Origin: an uncultured Prevotella sp.
GTDB lineage: Bacteria > Bacteroidota > Bacteroidia > Bacteroidales > Bacteroidaceae
Reading direction: 5' to 3'
DNA: 21,114 nucleotides
Assembly (NCBI GenBank): GCA_937916075.1
Contig: CALGHW010000204.1
Location: forward strand, 1-21,114
Position 1 is the stretch's first letter, and each line of letters begins with the position of its first letter. Shown piece by piece: positions 1 through 7,574 of the stretch. The position numbers and the translations under genes were made by a program. The notes beneath the pieces were generated by a model, which did not search any database, was not told the DNA's origin, and was given only the letters and a program-made list of their open reading frames with translations.

Positions 1-288
1 AATTTATTTGTGAACTATTCATATTTATAAAATTAATTTTGAACAGTTACTTATAGGTGTTCTTTAAGAAATAGAAATAAAAAATAATAACTTTTAGGTA
101 TTGTCCGTTTCCCTCTATATTTCTACATTTTGCAAATGTCAATGTTGTACAACAATCAAAGCCAATTTTGCCTCAACAGGATTAGACTTCTTTGGTGAAA
201 AAACATAGTCCTGCGTCAAAAAAAGAATAGAGAAAAATATGAGACATCAGGAACAGTTACATGTCGAATTTCAAAAAGTAAATTTACA
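1..288. other. AT-rich leader upstream of the lipoprotein gene
   Basis: No gene is visible here. The stretch is much richer in A and T than the coding DNA that follows, as expected of a promoter-bearing intergenic region. A TAATTTTG box at 34-41 fits the Bacteroidetes -7 consensus TAnnTTTG. A TTTG at 7-10 could serve as its -33 box, although the 23-bp spacing is longer than the usual 19-21. A perfect 12-bp palindrome, TGTTGTACAACA, lies at 143-154. The 10-mer GAACAGTTAC occurs at 41-50 and again at 251-260. Regulatory roles are guesses. Confidence 0.4.
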
Positions 289-747
289 ATGAAAAAGAGC
301 AGAATTTTATTGGCGGCAATTCTTTCTATGTTGATGCTAAACGCTTGCGGCAATGATGATGACGGAGGTGAAAATGACATGGTGGGCGAATGGAAAGCGA
401 TGGACATATCGGCTGACAGCGTGGCCGTGAAAGACAGCAGCAACGCTCATTTTGTCAAGGTTCCTGCCGATGGGGCGTCTTTCACGTTGTCGGTGGATAA
501 CTATGACGGATGGTATGTCAGCTCGCTCAGTGTGCAGCCGGCCGCCGGGGCAGCCTATCAATTGGTATATCGGATCAACCACGGAACATGGCAGCCGGAT
601 ACAGCCTGGTATGACATTGACGTGTTGCAAAACAAGGCGAAATGCCTGATTCACAAGAATCAGACCTCGGAAACCCGCACCATCAAGTTATCAATGGCAT
701 CAGGCGATATCTTCGCTGACATTTATGTCGTGCAGTCGCCCCGGTAA
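289..747 (+). CDS. Small surface lipoprotein, BACON-like, unknown function
   Basis: A 152-residue protein with a lipoprotein signal peptide: Lys-Lys-Ser-Arg, a hydrophobic core, then lipobox LNAC with the lipidated cysteine at residue 20. The following GNDDDGG is acidic, which in Bacteroidetes resembles the lipoprotein export signal that places proteins on the cell surface. The rest looks like a beta-sandwich. The C-terminal half (a Thr/Ser-Glu-Thr-Arg-Thr stretch followed by alternating hydrophobics and ending in VVQSPR) resembles the last strands of BACON domains, which often accompany glycan-binding proteins. I do not recognise a named family. The gene stands alone, with an AT-rich leader before it and a terminator after it. 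The ATG at 289 starts exactly at the signal peptide. The surface lipoprotein call is solid; the BACON relation is an inference from the strand pattern. Confidence 0.85.
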   Translation: MKKSRILLAAILSMLMLNACGNDDDGGENDMVGEWKAMDISADSVAVKDSSNAHFVKVPADGASFTLSVDNYDGWYVSSLSVQPAAGAAYQLVYRINHGTWQPDTAWYDIDVLQNKAKCLIHKNQTSETRTIKLSMASGDIFADIYVVQSPR

Positions 748-791
748 GGACAGGCAGACCGGTAGAGGATGCCAAGTATGGACAGAAAATT

Positions 792-839
792 CCCGTGTGG
801 TTGGCATGGTTAGTCAACCATGCGGGGCTTCTTTTTTTT
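792..839 (+). terminator. Rho-independent terminator of the lipoprotein gene
   Basis: GCATGGTT at 804-811 pairs perfectly with AACCATGC at 816-823 around a 4-nt loop. An alternative, longer stem with two wobble pairs joins 792-803 to 815-826. The stem is followed by eight consecutive T at 832-839. It begins about 45-57 bp after the stop codon at 747. Confidence 0.8.
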
Positions 840-873
840 GCGTCTGCCACCGCTTTGAAGTGACAGACATTCC

Positions 874-1074
874 AGTACTGAAAAAGTAATTTGGGTTAAG
901 TACTGCAGTACTTCTTGGCAAGTACTGGAGTACTTCTTGGTAAGTACTGTAGTACTTCTTGGCAAGTACTGTAGTACTTTGAGCCAAGTACAGGAGTAAT
1001 TCGGCCCAAGTACAGGAGTAATTCATCCCAAGCACAGGAGTAATTCATCCCGAGTGCTGAATACAGCTTAGTCT
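874..1074. repeat. 22-bp palindromic tandem repeat array, about nine units
   Basis: Units of 22 bp start at 899, 921, 943, 965, 987, 1009, 1031 and 1053, with a diverged 25-bp first unit at 874-898. The best units have the core AGTACTGCAGTACT (perfectly palindromic at 899-912), followed by a TTGGCA-like spacer. Units 6-8 have drifted to AGTACAGGAGTAATTC. ACATTCCA at 867-874 and TGGAATGT at 1076-1083 form an 8-bp inverted repeat that brackets the array. The period is not a multiple of three, so the array is not a coding repeat. It lies between the lipoprotein terminator and the glyS promoter. Function is unknown. Confidence 0.9.
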
Positions 1075-1083
1075 ATGGAATGT

Positions 1084-1236
1084 TCAAAAAAGACATGCGT
1101 ATTCTTTTAGAGCGTCGGACTAAGTAATGTCTTACAAATAAGTTGCACAGAAATTGCTCGACCTGCGCGAAGGAACCTGAAAGCTCACTTTCATAACATT
1201 TAACGCTGTCGTGCGAGGTTATCGGCAGAAAAAGTG
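1084..1236. other. Intergenic stretch upstream of glyS, no gene seen
   Basis: No reading frame or recognisable RNA is apparent. Short inverted repeats occur: CTTAGTC at 1067-1073 with GACTAAG at 1118-1124, and AAGACAT at 1090-1096 with ATGTCTT at 1128-1134. They could fold if transcribed, but they match no riboswitch class known to me. Confidence 0.4.
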
Positions 1237-1244
1237 TAACTTTG
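1237..1244 (+). promoter_or_regulatory. Putative glyS promoter, -7 box TAACTTTG
   Basis: TAACTTTG matches the Bacteroidetes -7 consensus TAnnTTTG exactly and lies 41 bp before the glyS start codon. No good TTTG -33 box is found 19-21 bp upstream. The same octamer precedes parA in this window. Confidence 0.55.
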
Positions 1245-1285
1245 CAAATTATAATGTATCATAAAGAACTATAAACATAAAAACA

Positions 1286-2827
1286 ATGGCACAAGAAGAT
1301 GTTTTCAAGAAGATCGTTTCCCACTGCAAAGAGTATGGATTCGTCTTCCCAAGTAGTGATATCTACGATGGACTGGCTGCTGTGTATGACTATGGCCAGA
1401 ACGGTGTTGAACTGAAAAACAACATCAAGGAGTATTGGTGGAAGAGCATGGTGTTGCTCCACGAGAATATCGTGGGCATCGACTCAGCCATCTTCATGCA
1501 CCCCACAATCTGGAAGGCCAGCGGCCATGTTGACGCATTCAACGATCCGCTTATCGACAACCGTGACTCCAAGAAGCGCTATCGTGCGGACAATCTGATT
1601 GAAGACCAGATAGGCAAGTATGAGGAGAAGATAGACAAGGAAATAGCCAAGGCCCGCAAGCGTTTTGGCGACAGCTTCGACGAGGCCAAGTTCCGCGAGA
1701 CCAACCCGCGCGTCCTGGAGCACCAGCAGAAGCGCGACGCACTCCACGAGCGCTATACCAAGGCCATGCAGGGACCCGACCTGGAGGAGCTGAAGCAGAT
1801 TATCCTGGACGAGGGTATCGTCGACCCCATCAGCGGCACCAAGAACTGGACCGACGTGCGCCAGTTTAACCTGATGTTCTCTACCGAGGTGGGTGCGTCG
1901 GCCGACGCCACCAACAAGATTTATCTCCGTCCGGAGACCGCACAGGGTATCTTTGTGAACTACCTCAACGTGCAGAAGACCGGCCGCATGAAGATACCTT
2001 TCGGTATCGCCCAGATAGGCAAGGCCTTCCGTAATGAGATTGTGGCTCGCCAGTTTATCTTCCGTATGCGTGAGTTTGAGCAGATGGAGATGCAGTTCTT
2101 CGTGAAGCCGGGCACCGAGATGGAGTGGTTTGCCAAGTGGAAAGAGATGCGCATGAAGTGGCACCAGGCATTGGGCTTCGGTGCGGAAAACTACCGTTTC
2201 CACGACCACGAGAAGCTGGCCCACTATGCCAACGCCGCTACCGACATCGAGTTTAAGATGCCGTTCGGATTCAAGGAGGTGGAGGGTATCCACAGCCGTA
2301 CAGACTTCGACCTCAAGCAGCATGAGAAGTTCTCGGGCCGCTCCATCAAGTACTTCGATCCGCAGACCAACGAGAGCTATACTCCGTATGACATCGAGAC
2401 CTCTATCGGTGTAGACCGTATGTTCCTCAGCGTGATGTGTCATGCCTATGAGGAGGAGAAACTGGAGAACGGCGAGACCCGCGTGGTGCTGAAGTTGCCC
2501 GCAGCCTTGGCTCCTGTCAAGCTGGCCGTGCTGCCGCTGGTCAAGAAAGACGGTCTGCCTGAGAAGGCACGTGAGATTATCGATGCCCTGAAGTTCCACT
2601 TCAACTGCCAGTATGACGAGAAGGACACGATAGGCAAGCGCTATCGCCGTCAGGATGCCATCGGTACTCCTTACTGTGTCACTGTGGACTACGACTCTCT
2701 GAAGGACAACACCGTCACCCTGCGCTTCCGTGACACCATGGAGCAGGAGCGTGTGAGCATCGACGAGCTGAACAGTATCATCGAAGACAAGGTGAGCATC
2801 GCCAGTCTGCTGAAGAAACTGCAATAA
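1286..2827 (+). CDS. glyS: Glycyl-tRNA synthetase, class II, alpha2 type
   Basis: Charges tRNA-Gly with glycine in the cytoplasm, using ATP. The 513-residue protein is the single-chain, homodimeric type rather than the two-subunit alpha/beta enzyme of many bacteria. Visible landmarks in order: the N-terminal GFVFPSSDIYDGLAAVYDYG (residues 18-37); the conserved IWKASGHVDAFNDPL block near 75-89; YLRPETAQGIF near 213-223; motif 2 with FRMREFEQMEMQFF near 259-272; and motif 3, SIGVDRMFL, near 373-381. An anticodon-binding domain follows from about 395 to the end. Length and motifs are complete. The ATG at 1286 gives the family-typical N-terminus. The FKBP lipoprotein starts 19 bp downstream and is probably co-transcribed. 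Confidence 0.98.
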   Translation: MAQEDVFKKIVSHCKEYGFVFPSSDIYDGLAAVYDYGQNGVELKNNIKEYWWKSMVLLHENIVGIDSAIFMHPTIWKASGHVDAFNDPLIDNRDSKKRYRADNLIEDQIGKYEEKIDKEIAKARKRFGDSFDEAKFRETNPRVLEHQQKRDALHERYTKAMQGPDLEELKQIILDEGIVDPISGTKNWTDVRQFNLMFSTEVGASADATNKIYLRPETAQGIFVNYLNVQKTGRMKIPFGIAQIGKAFRNEIVARQFIFRMREFEQMEMQFFVKPGTEMEWFAKWKEMRMKWHQALGFGAENYRFHDHEKLAHYANAATDIEFKMPFGFKEVEGIHSRTDFDLKQHEKFSGRSIKYFDPQTNESYTPYDIETSIGVDRMFLSVMCHAYEEEKLENGETRVVLKLPAALAPVKLAVLPLVKKDGLPEKAREIIDALKFHFNCQYDEKDTIGKRYRRQDAIGTPYCVTVDYDSLKDNTVTLRFRDTMEQERVSIDELNSIIEDKVSIASLLKKLQ

Positions 2828-2846
2828 CTTTCATATACTGAATTGG

Positions 2847-3497
2847 ATGTTCAGAAAGAGAAACTTTTTCTATCCCCTGTGCTTGCTCCTGTGCTGCATG
2901 ACGACGGCTTTGTCGCTGTCTTCGTGCAGCGAGGAGAGTGGCACGGTAGAGGAATATCCAGGATGGCAGGTCAAGAATGAGGCCTTTTACAACCAGTTGA
3001 CCGACTCGGTGGTGGCTTTGCTTCAGGCCAATCCTGACCGCACGGACTGGAAGCGCATCAAGTGCTGGTCGAAACCCGACACACTGGTGGGGGGCAACGA
3101 CTATTACGTGATTGTCCATGTGCTGGAGAGCGGCCCGGCCACGGAGACGCAAATGCCACTTTTCACAGACACGGTGTCTGTCCATTATTGTGGCCGGCTG
3201 TTGCCTTCTGTCAGCTATCCGCAGGGTAAGGTGTTCGACCGTACGTATGTCGAGCCTTTCGATGCGGAGGTTAGCTCGCCTTCCAAGTTTGCCGTAGGCT
3301 CTTCGAGCGAGAGCTCTGGTCTGGTGGCGGGATTCTCTTCCGTGTTGCAGCATATGCACCGGGGTGACCATTGGGTGGTGTATATCCCTTATCAGCTGGC
3401 CTACGGCACTACCGAGCAGAGCGGAATACCTGCTTACAGCACACTGATTTTCGATTTGCGCCTTGTTGACTTTTGGTCTCCTCGTGTCTCGGAATAA
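2847..3497 (+). CDS. FKBP-type peptidyl-prolyl cis-trans isomerase lipoprotein
   Basis: Predicted to catalyse proline isomerisation during folding of exported proteins, anchored to an envelope membrane by lipid. Residues 1-27 are a lipoprotein signal peptide with lipobox LSSC and Cys27. A linker and a small helical region follow to about residue 75. The FKBP domain spans roughly 105-209: the VHY strand (112-114), the VFDRT segment (129-133, for the usual FDSS), GLVAGFSSVLQHMHRGD (158-174), IPYQLAYG (180-187) and the final IPAYSTLIFDLRLVDF. The active-site Phe-Asp and Tyr-Gly positions are present, but several binding-pocket positions are non-standard, so activity may be weak. It lies 19 bp after glyS on the same strand, an arrangement I recall from other Bacteroidales. 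Transcription probably stops at the hairpin at 3548. Confidence 0.92.
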   Translation: MFRKRNFFYPLCLLLCCMTTALSLSSCSEESGTVEEYPGWQVKNEAFYNQLTDSVVALLQANPDRTDWKRIKCWSKPDTLVGGNDYYVIVHVLESGPATETQMPLFTDTVSVHYCGRLLPSVSYPQGKVFDRTYVEPFDAEVSSPSKFAVGSSSESSGLVAGFSSVLQHMHRGDHWVVYIPYQLAYGTTEQSGIPAYSTLIFDLRLVDFWSPRVSE

Positions 3498-3547
3498 AGA
3501 AATATAGAGAAAACGTATCGCGCAGCACATGATTTGCTGCCTATCAT

Positions 3548-3598
3548 AAAGCCCATCGGGTGTGTCAGACAGACTTCTTGACACACCCGATGGGCTTT
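3548..3598. terminator. Bidirectional terminator, perfect 20-bp stem
   Basis: Bases 3548-3567 (starting AAAGCCCATCGGG) pair perfectly with 3579-3598 (ending CCCGATGGGCTTT) around an 11-nt loop. A-rich and T-rich ends lie within the stem, so each strand has a short T run at its 3' side. It sits between the convergent FKBP gene, whose stop is 50 bp away, and the pilin-like gene, whose stop is 49 bp away, and can serve both. Confidence 0.9.
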
Positions 3599-3647
3599 CT
3601 TCTTGATTCAGTGTGTAGGGGGCATCACCAAAAGCGATGGCCTGAGG

Positions 3648-4136
3648 CTATTCCCAGTTGGCGGCGTTACCGTTGGGAGTGGTCACATCGCCGAATTTCA
3701 GTCCCGGAAACAGTCCCTGTTGGTTGGCCTCTTCTGTGGCGTTTGCGATGTCGGCCTCGTCGAGGCCGTCCAGATAGTCTTCATAGCGGGCGCTGCATAC
3801 CATGAGCGGTTGGGCCTTGCCGGAGGCGGATATGCTGGACGATGTCTCTATCTCAAACTGCTTGCCGTTGCTGTACGGGATATAGCGCAGCGAGTCGGCC
3901 AGGAGCCCGTTGGCAACGAGTGAGTCCAGTGAGCCCGTATATTGTCCGTGGCGGCGCATATAGCGGTTCTCGGCAGAACGGATGAGCAACAAGTGCTGCT
4001 TGACAACCGCTTCGCGTTGTGTCTTCTCACGTTCAAACTGCATAGGACTGGCTATGCTCAAGATGCACAGCAGCGCCAGGATGGCTGCGGCCGTGCCTAA
4101 GGTGACATTGATTGTCCGATTACTGAGATTCTTCAT
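3648..4136 (-). CDS. Membrane-anchored pilin-like protein of unknown function
   Basis: A 162-residue protein with one N-terminal membrane segment (about residues 10-30). An amphipathic helix follows, with REAVVKQHLLLIRSAENRY near 41-59 and then HGQYTGSLDSLV near 63-74. A membrane helix continuing into a charged helix, followed by a YxG-type motif and a DSL helix, is how type II/IV pseudopilins are built. There is no typical prepilin peptidase site (no Gly-Phe-Thr-Leu-Ile-Glu), so the relation is structural analogy only. The C-terminal third is acidic and low in hydrophobics. The ATG at 4136 is preferred; an in-frame GTG at 4151 would add MKEVK. It is the last gene of the leftward block, 47 bp after the pectinesterase. 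I do not recognise a named family. Confidence 0.8.
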   Translation of the reverse strand: MKNLSNRTINVTLGTAAAILALLCILSIASPMQFEREKTQREAVVKQHLLLIRSAENRYMRRHGQYTGSLDSLVANGLLADSLRYIPYSNGKQFEIETSSSISASGKAQPLMVCSARYEDYLDGLDEADIANATEEANQQGLFPGLKFGDVTTPNGNAANWE

Positions 4137-4183
4137 TTTTACTTCTTTCACTCTTTTTTCCGCAGGCTAAAGGCGGATGGGCT

Positions 4184-5158
4184 TTAGAGTGCGGGCGTCC
4201 ACGTGTCGCTGATGGTGAACACCTGTTTCGGTGTGATTTTAGCAGCTTCCTTTTTGGTAAGCTGCCGGCTCCATGCCACACGTTTGGCGTTGTCCGCGCC
4301 AGCTCCACGGTTCTCGTATTCCATATAGCGTGCGGTCTGTTCGCGCTCTTTTTGCCAGTGGTGCCATCCTTCAGGGCGAATGTGGCTGTCCATGTCGCAG
4401 TGCATGAAGAGCGTATAGCCATAGTCGCGCCAGGGCCGGCCCAGATACACCTTGGTGATGCCGGGAGCCGCTGTCAGGTGACAGTTGTTGAAGATATAGC
4501 CATAGGGCTGGTCTTTGGGTGTCGAGGCGGCCGTGATATACGAGTTGGCCTTGCTGTGTATGGTGCATCCCTCAAACCAGGCTGTAGCCGGTCCGAAGAT
4601 AAAGTCGGTGGTACCCTCGATATAGCAGTCCTTGAAGTAGTGGCGGCATCCGGCATTACCCGTGTAGATGGTGTCCTGATGGCCCAAGAACCGGCAGTTG
4701 ACAAACAGCAGCCGGTCGCCTTCCGTGTGCAGAGCTACGGCCTGTCCCAGGCGTGCCGAGTTGTTCTCGATGGTAATGTTTTTGAAGGTGATGCTGCTGC
4801 CTTGTACCTTGACGGTATAGGTGCGGAAGGTGCCCATTCCCCGGTCTGTCCCTGGCAGTTTGATGTTGGCATGGTCATTATAGGTGATGATGGTGTTGTC
4901 GCGGTCTTCGCCACAGATTTCAATGTTGGTGAGCCACTGTGGCACCACGATTTTCTCTTTGTACACGCCTCGTTTCACATAGATGACCTTGTGGTAGTCC
5001 ATGAAGGCCCGGCACACTTCGATAGCCTCGCTGAGGTTTCTGAATGTGCCCGTGCCGTCGCGTGCCACCACGATGGTGTCCGGGTTGTCATACTTGCTGG
5101 CGGCGTGGGCTGTGGTCAGCGACAAGGCCAGCATGAGGATAGTTAGTATTTGTTTCAT
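4184..5158 (-). CDS. Secreted pectinesterase, carbohydrate esterase family 8
   Basis: Hydrolyses methyl esters of homogalacturonan, releasing methanol and exposing pectate to lyases and hydrolases. The 324-residue protein starts with a Sec signal peptide (residues 1-19, cleavage near AHA-A) and then forms the right-handed beta-helix of CE8. Family motifs are all present: GVYKE (64-68), QAVAL with the oxyanion-hole Gln139, GHQDT with catalytic Asp162, DFIFG with catalytic Asp185, and LGRPW with Arg241 and Trp243. The enzyme therefore looks intact. The mature protein has no lipobox, so it is probably periplasmic or secreted. It is odd to find it 51 bp behind rel and not in a polysaccharide locus; no pectate lyase or susC/D pair is in this window. 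Confidence 0.96.
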   Translation of the reverse strand: MKQILTILMLALSLTTAHAASKYDNPDTIVVARDGTGTFRNLSEAIEVCRAFMDYHKVIYVKRGVYKEKIVVPQWLTNIEICGEDRDNTIITYNDHANIKLPGTDRGMGTFRTYTVKVQGSSITFKNITIENNSARLGQAVALHTEGDRLLFVNCRFLGHQDTIYTGNAGCRHYFKDCYIEGTTDFIFGPATAWFEGCTIHSKANSYITAASTPKDQPYGYIFNNCHLTAAPGITKVYLGRPWRDYGYTLFMHCDMDSHIRPEGWHHWQKEREQTARYMEYENRGAGADNAKRVAWSRQLTKKEAAKITPKQVFTISDTWTPAL

Positions 5159-5209
5159 AATGGTATAGTGATTAGTATAGTATGCTTGCGGAAAAGTCCC
5201 TCCCGGATT

Positions 5210-7480
5210 TTATCTGATTTGTGACACCTCCTGTATGCCGTCTACCTTTCTGAGGCTTTCCACGATAGACTGGACATCCTCCCTGTCGTGTACGCGCAGT
5301 TCAAGCGATCCGTTGAAGATGCCCTCGTCGCAGGTGATGGTCACCTTGTGGATGTTCACATTCATTTGGTTGGAGATGATTTGGGTCACCTCGTTGAGCA
5401 GTCCGATGCGGTCGGTGCCTTGCATCTGTACCGTGGCGTCGAAGAACACTTTGCGGTGCATGTCCCATTTGGCATCGAGGATACGGTTGCCGTAGCTTGA
5501 CTTCAGCTTGGTGGCCACTGGGCACGACCGCTTGTGGATTTCTATCTGCTTCTTGTTGTCGATGAAGCCTAAAATGTCGTCGCCCGGGATGGGGTGGCAA
5601 CAGTGCATAAATTTGTATTGCTTGATGTTGGCGTCGGTGACAAACACAGGCTTTTTGCGGTTGAACTTGTCGGGCACCACAAAGAGTTCGGAGGAAGTCT
5701 CCTCTTCCTTCTTCTCCTTATTGGACTTGAGGAAAGGCACAAACTTCCGCCAGCCTTTCACCTCTTTGGGCTTTTTGCCGTTCAGCTCGTCGATATCCTT
5801 TTCGCCCAGGATGATGGTCTTCTCACCGAGTGCCTGCAGGAAGTCTTCCCGCTTTTCCACGTCGTGGAAAGTAGCCAGCTGGTCGATGGTGCTGTTGGTT
5901 GGTGTGATGTCGTTCTGTTTGAGAAAGGCGTTGAGCACCTCTTCGCCTTGCTTCTGTATTTCGCGCCCCTCGCGTCGCAGGATGGCCTGTATCTTGGCCT
6001 TGGCCTTGGCTGTGGATGCGAAGTTGATCCAAGAGGGTTGCACGTGTTGTGACTTCGACGTGAGTATTTCCACCTGGTCGCCACTCTTCAGCTTGTGGCT
6101 CAGCGGCACCAGTTTGTGGTTTACCTTGGCACCGATGCAGTGGCTTCCGAGGAAGGTGTGTATGGAGAAGGCGAAGTCGAGTGCCGTGCATCCGGCCGGC
6201 ATTGTCTTGATTTCGCCTTTGGGCGTGAATACGAATATCTCTGACGAGAACAGGTTGAGCTTGATGGCGTCGAGGAAGTCCATGGCGTCGGGTTGGGGGT
6301 CGTCCAGAATTTCCTTGATGGTGTGCAGCCAGTCATTCAGCTCATTGTCGTTGTCGCTGGCCCCGTCGCCGCCGTTTTCGGCTTCCTTGTATTTCCAATG
6401 GGCGGCAAAGCCCTGTTCGGCTACCTCGTCCATGCGGTCAGAGCGTATCTGAACTTCAATCCACCGTCCTTGTTTCGACATCAGTGTGACATGAAGTGCT
6501 TGGTAGCCGTTGGCTTTCGGGTGGTTGAGCCAGTCGCGCAGCCGGTCGGGGTGCGACTTGTATATCTTGCTGATGGCCACGTAGATGTTGAAGCACTCGT
6601 TGATTTCGTTGGCCCGGTCTTTGGGGGTGAAGATGATGCGCACGGCCAGGATATCGTAAATTTCCTCAAACGTGACGTGCTTGTTTTGCATCTTGTTCCA
6701 GATAGAGTAGGGGCTCTTCACCCTTTCCTTGATGACATACTGGATGCCCATCTTGTCGAGCGCCTTCTCAATGGGAGTAGTAAACTGGTCAAACAGCGTG
6801 TGGCGTGAAGCCTGTGTTGAGGCCAGCTTGCTCTCGATGGAGGCATAGGCGTCGGGATGCTCATAGCGGAAGCTGAGGTCTTCCAGTTCGGTCTTGATTT
6901 TGTTCAGTCCCAGTCGGTTGGCCAGAGGCGCATAGATGTAGAGTGTCTCGCCGGCAATCTTGTATTGCTTGTTGGCCGGTTGGCTGGCCAGGGTGCGCAT
7001 GTTATGCAGGCGGTCGCATATTTTGATGAGTATGACGCGTATGTCGTCGCTCATGGTGAGCAACAGCTTCTTGAAGTTCTCGGCCTGTGCCGAGGCCTGG
7101 TCGCCGAAGATGCCACCGCTGATTTTCGTCAGTCCGTCCACTATCTGTGCGATTTTGGGACCAAAGATATTCTCTATGTCCTCGGTGGTGTAGTCCGTGT
7201 CTTCCACCACGTCGTGCAACAGGGCCGCACAGATGCTGGTGGACCCCAGTCCCACCTCCTCGCAGGCTATCTGTGCCACGGCGATAGGGTGCATGATATA
7301 CGGCTCACCGGAGAGTCGTCTCACTCCCTTGTGGGCCTGTCTGGCAAAGTTGAATGCCTTGGTGATGATGTCCACCTTCTTGCGGTGTCTTGATGCGAGA
7401 TAGGTGTCCAGCAGATGCTGAAAAGCATCGTTTATCATCTTGTCGTCTGCGGCTTCGCGCTTCATCTGATCGTCGTCCAT
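5210..7480 (-). CDS. rel: Bifunctional (p)ppGpp synthetase/hydrolase, RelA/SpoT family
   Basis: Makes and degrades the stringent-response alarmone. In this 756-residue protein the N-terminal HD hydrolase domain has His64, His89-Asp90 with Glu93-Asp94, and Asp156 in CDRLHNMRT, so hydrolysis should be active. The synthetase domain (about 230-370) keeps Asp276 in YDILAVRI, GYQALH (325-330) and Glu342 in IEVQIR, so synthesis should be active too. A TGS domain (413-475), a helical region, a CCHP zinc-finger-like motif (627-630) and a C-terminal ACT domain (677-756) follow. I chose the ATG at 7480 because GGAGGA lies 6 nt before it. The reading frame stays open to 7528, but that extension is translated from a terminator-like hairpin. 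It follows the lytic transglycosylase by 94 bp and precedes the pectinesterase. Confidence 0.97.
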   Translation of the reverse strand: MDDDQMKREAADDKMINDAFQHLLDTYLASRHRKKVDIITKAFNFARQAHKGVRRLSGEPYIMHPIAVAQIACEEVGLGSTSICAALLHDVVEDTDYTTEDIENIFGPKIAQIVDGLTKISGGIFGDQASAQAENFKKLLLTMSDDIRVILIKICDRLHNMRTLASQPANKQYKIAGETLYIYAPLANRLGLNKIKTELEDLSFRYEHPDAYASIESKLASTQASRHTLFDQFTTPIEKALDKMGIQYVIKERVKSPYSIWNKMQNKHVTFEEIYDILAVRIIFTPKDRANEINECFNIYVAISKIYKSHPDRLRDWLNHPKANGYQALHVTLMSKQGRWIEVQIRSDRMDEVAEQGFAAHWKYKEAENGGDGASDNDNELNDWLHTIKEILDDPQPDAMDFLDAIKLNLFSSEIFVFTPKGEIKTMPAGCTALDFAFSIHTFLGSHCIGAKVNHKLVPLSHKLKSGDQVEILTSKSQHVQPSWINFASTAKAKAKIQAILRREGREIQKQGEEVLNAFLKQNDITPTNSTIDQLATFHDVEKREDFLQALGEKTIILGEKDIDELNGKKPKEVKGWRKFVPFLKSNKEKKEEETSSELFVVPDKFNRKKPVFVTDANIKQYKFMHCCHPIPGDDILGFIDNKKQIEIHKRSCPVATKLKSSYGNRILDAKWDMHRKVFFDATVQMQGTDRIGLLNEVTQIISNQMNVNIHKVTITCDEGIFNGSLELRVHDREDVQSIVESLRKVDGIQEVSQIR

Positions 7481-7486
7481 AGTCGT

Positions 7487-7492
7487 TCCTCC
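7487..7492 (-). promoter_or_regulatory. Strong Shine-Dalgarno that fixes the rel start
   Basis: On the minus strand GGAGGA lies 6 nt before the ATG at 7480. Most genes in this window lack such a strong site, as is usual in Bacteroidetes. It rules against the upstream in-frame start at 7528. Confidence 0.8.
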
Positions 7493-7524
7493 TATAATGT
7501 AATAAGGTATGATTAGAAAACAAG

Positions 7525-7561
7525 ACATCCCCGCTCCTGTCCGTGCCAGGAGTAGGGATGT
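7525..7561 (-). terminator. Terminator-like hairpin between the transglycosylase gene and rel
   Basis: ACATCCC (7525-7531) pairs with GGGATGT (7555-7561), and CTCCTG (7534-7539) pairs with CAGGAG (7547-7552), with a small internal mismatch and a 7-nt loop. On the minus strand it is followed by CTTGTTTTC, a moderate T run. It lies 14 bp after the transglycosylase stop codon and could end or attenuate that transcript before rel. Confidence 0.6.
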
Positions 7562-7574
7562 GGTCTGTATGTCG

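Noticed and set aside
814..1035. 73-codon frame across the 22-bp array
   Set aside because: The 22-bp period is not a multiple of three, so the frame rotates through the repeat and yields no periodic protein. It is an accident of repeat sequence.
874..1074. CRISPR array
   Set aside because: Units are directly adjacent with no unique spacers of 25-40 bp, and no cas genes are present. The same applies to 13652-13761.
1084..1236. Riboswitch or T-box leader for glyS
   Set aside because: Only 7-bp inverted repeats are present, with no terminator and no conserved T-box core. They also lie upstream of the predicted promoter, so they would not be in the transcript.
1484..2824. 446-codon open frame antisense to glyS
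   Set aside because: It mirrors the complete, motif-bearing glyS frame; biased third positions keep stops out of the opposite frame. The translation has no recognisable domain.
6040..6054. parS site, because CACGTG occurs near parAB
   Set aside because: GGTTGCACGTGTTGTG matches only part of the parS palindrome. Other CACGTG cores here (4202, 19612) lack the flanking TGTT/AACA arms.
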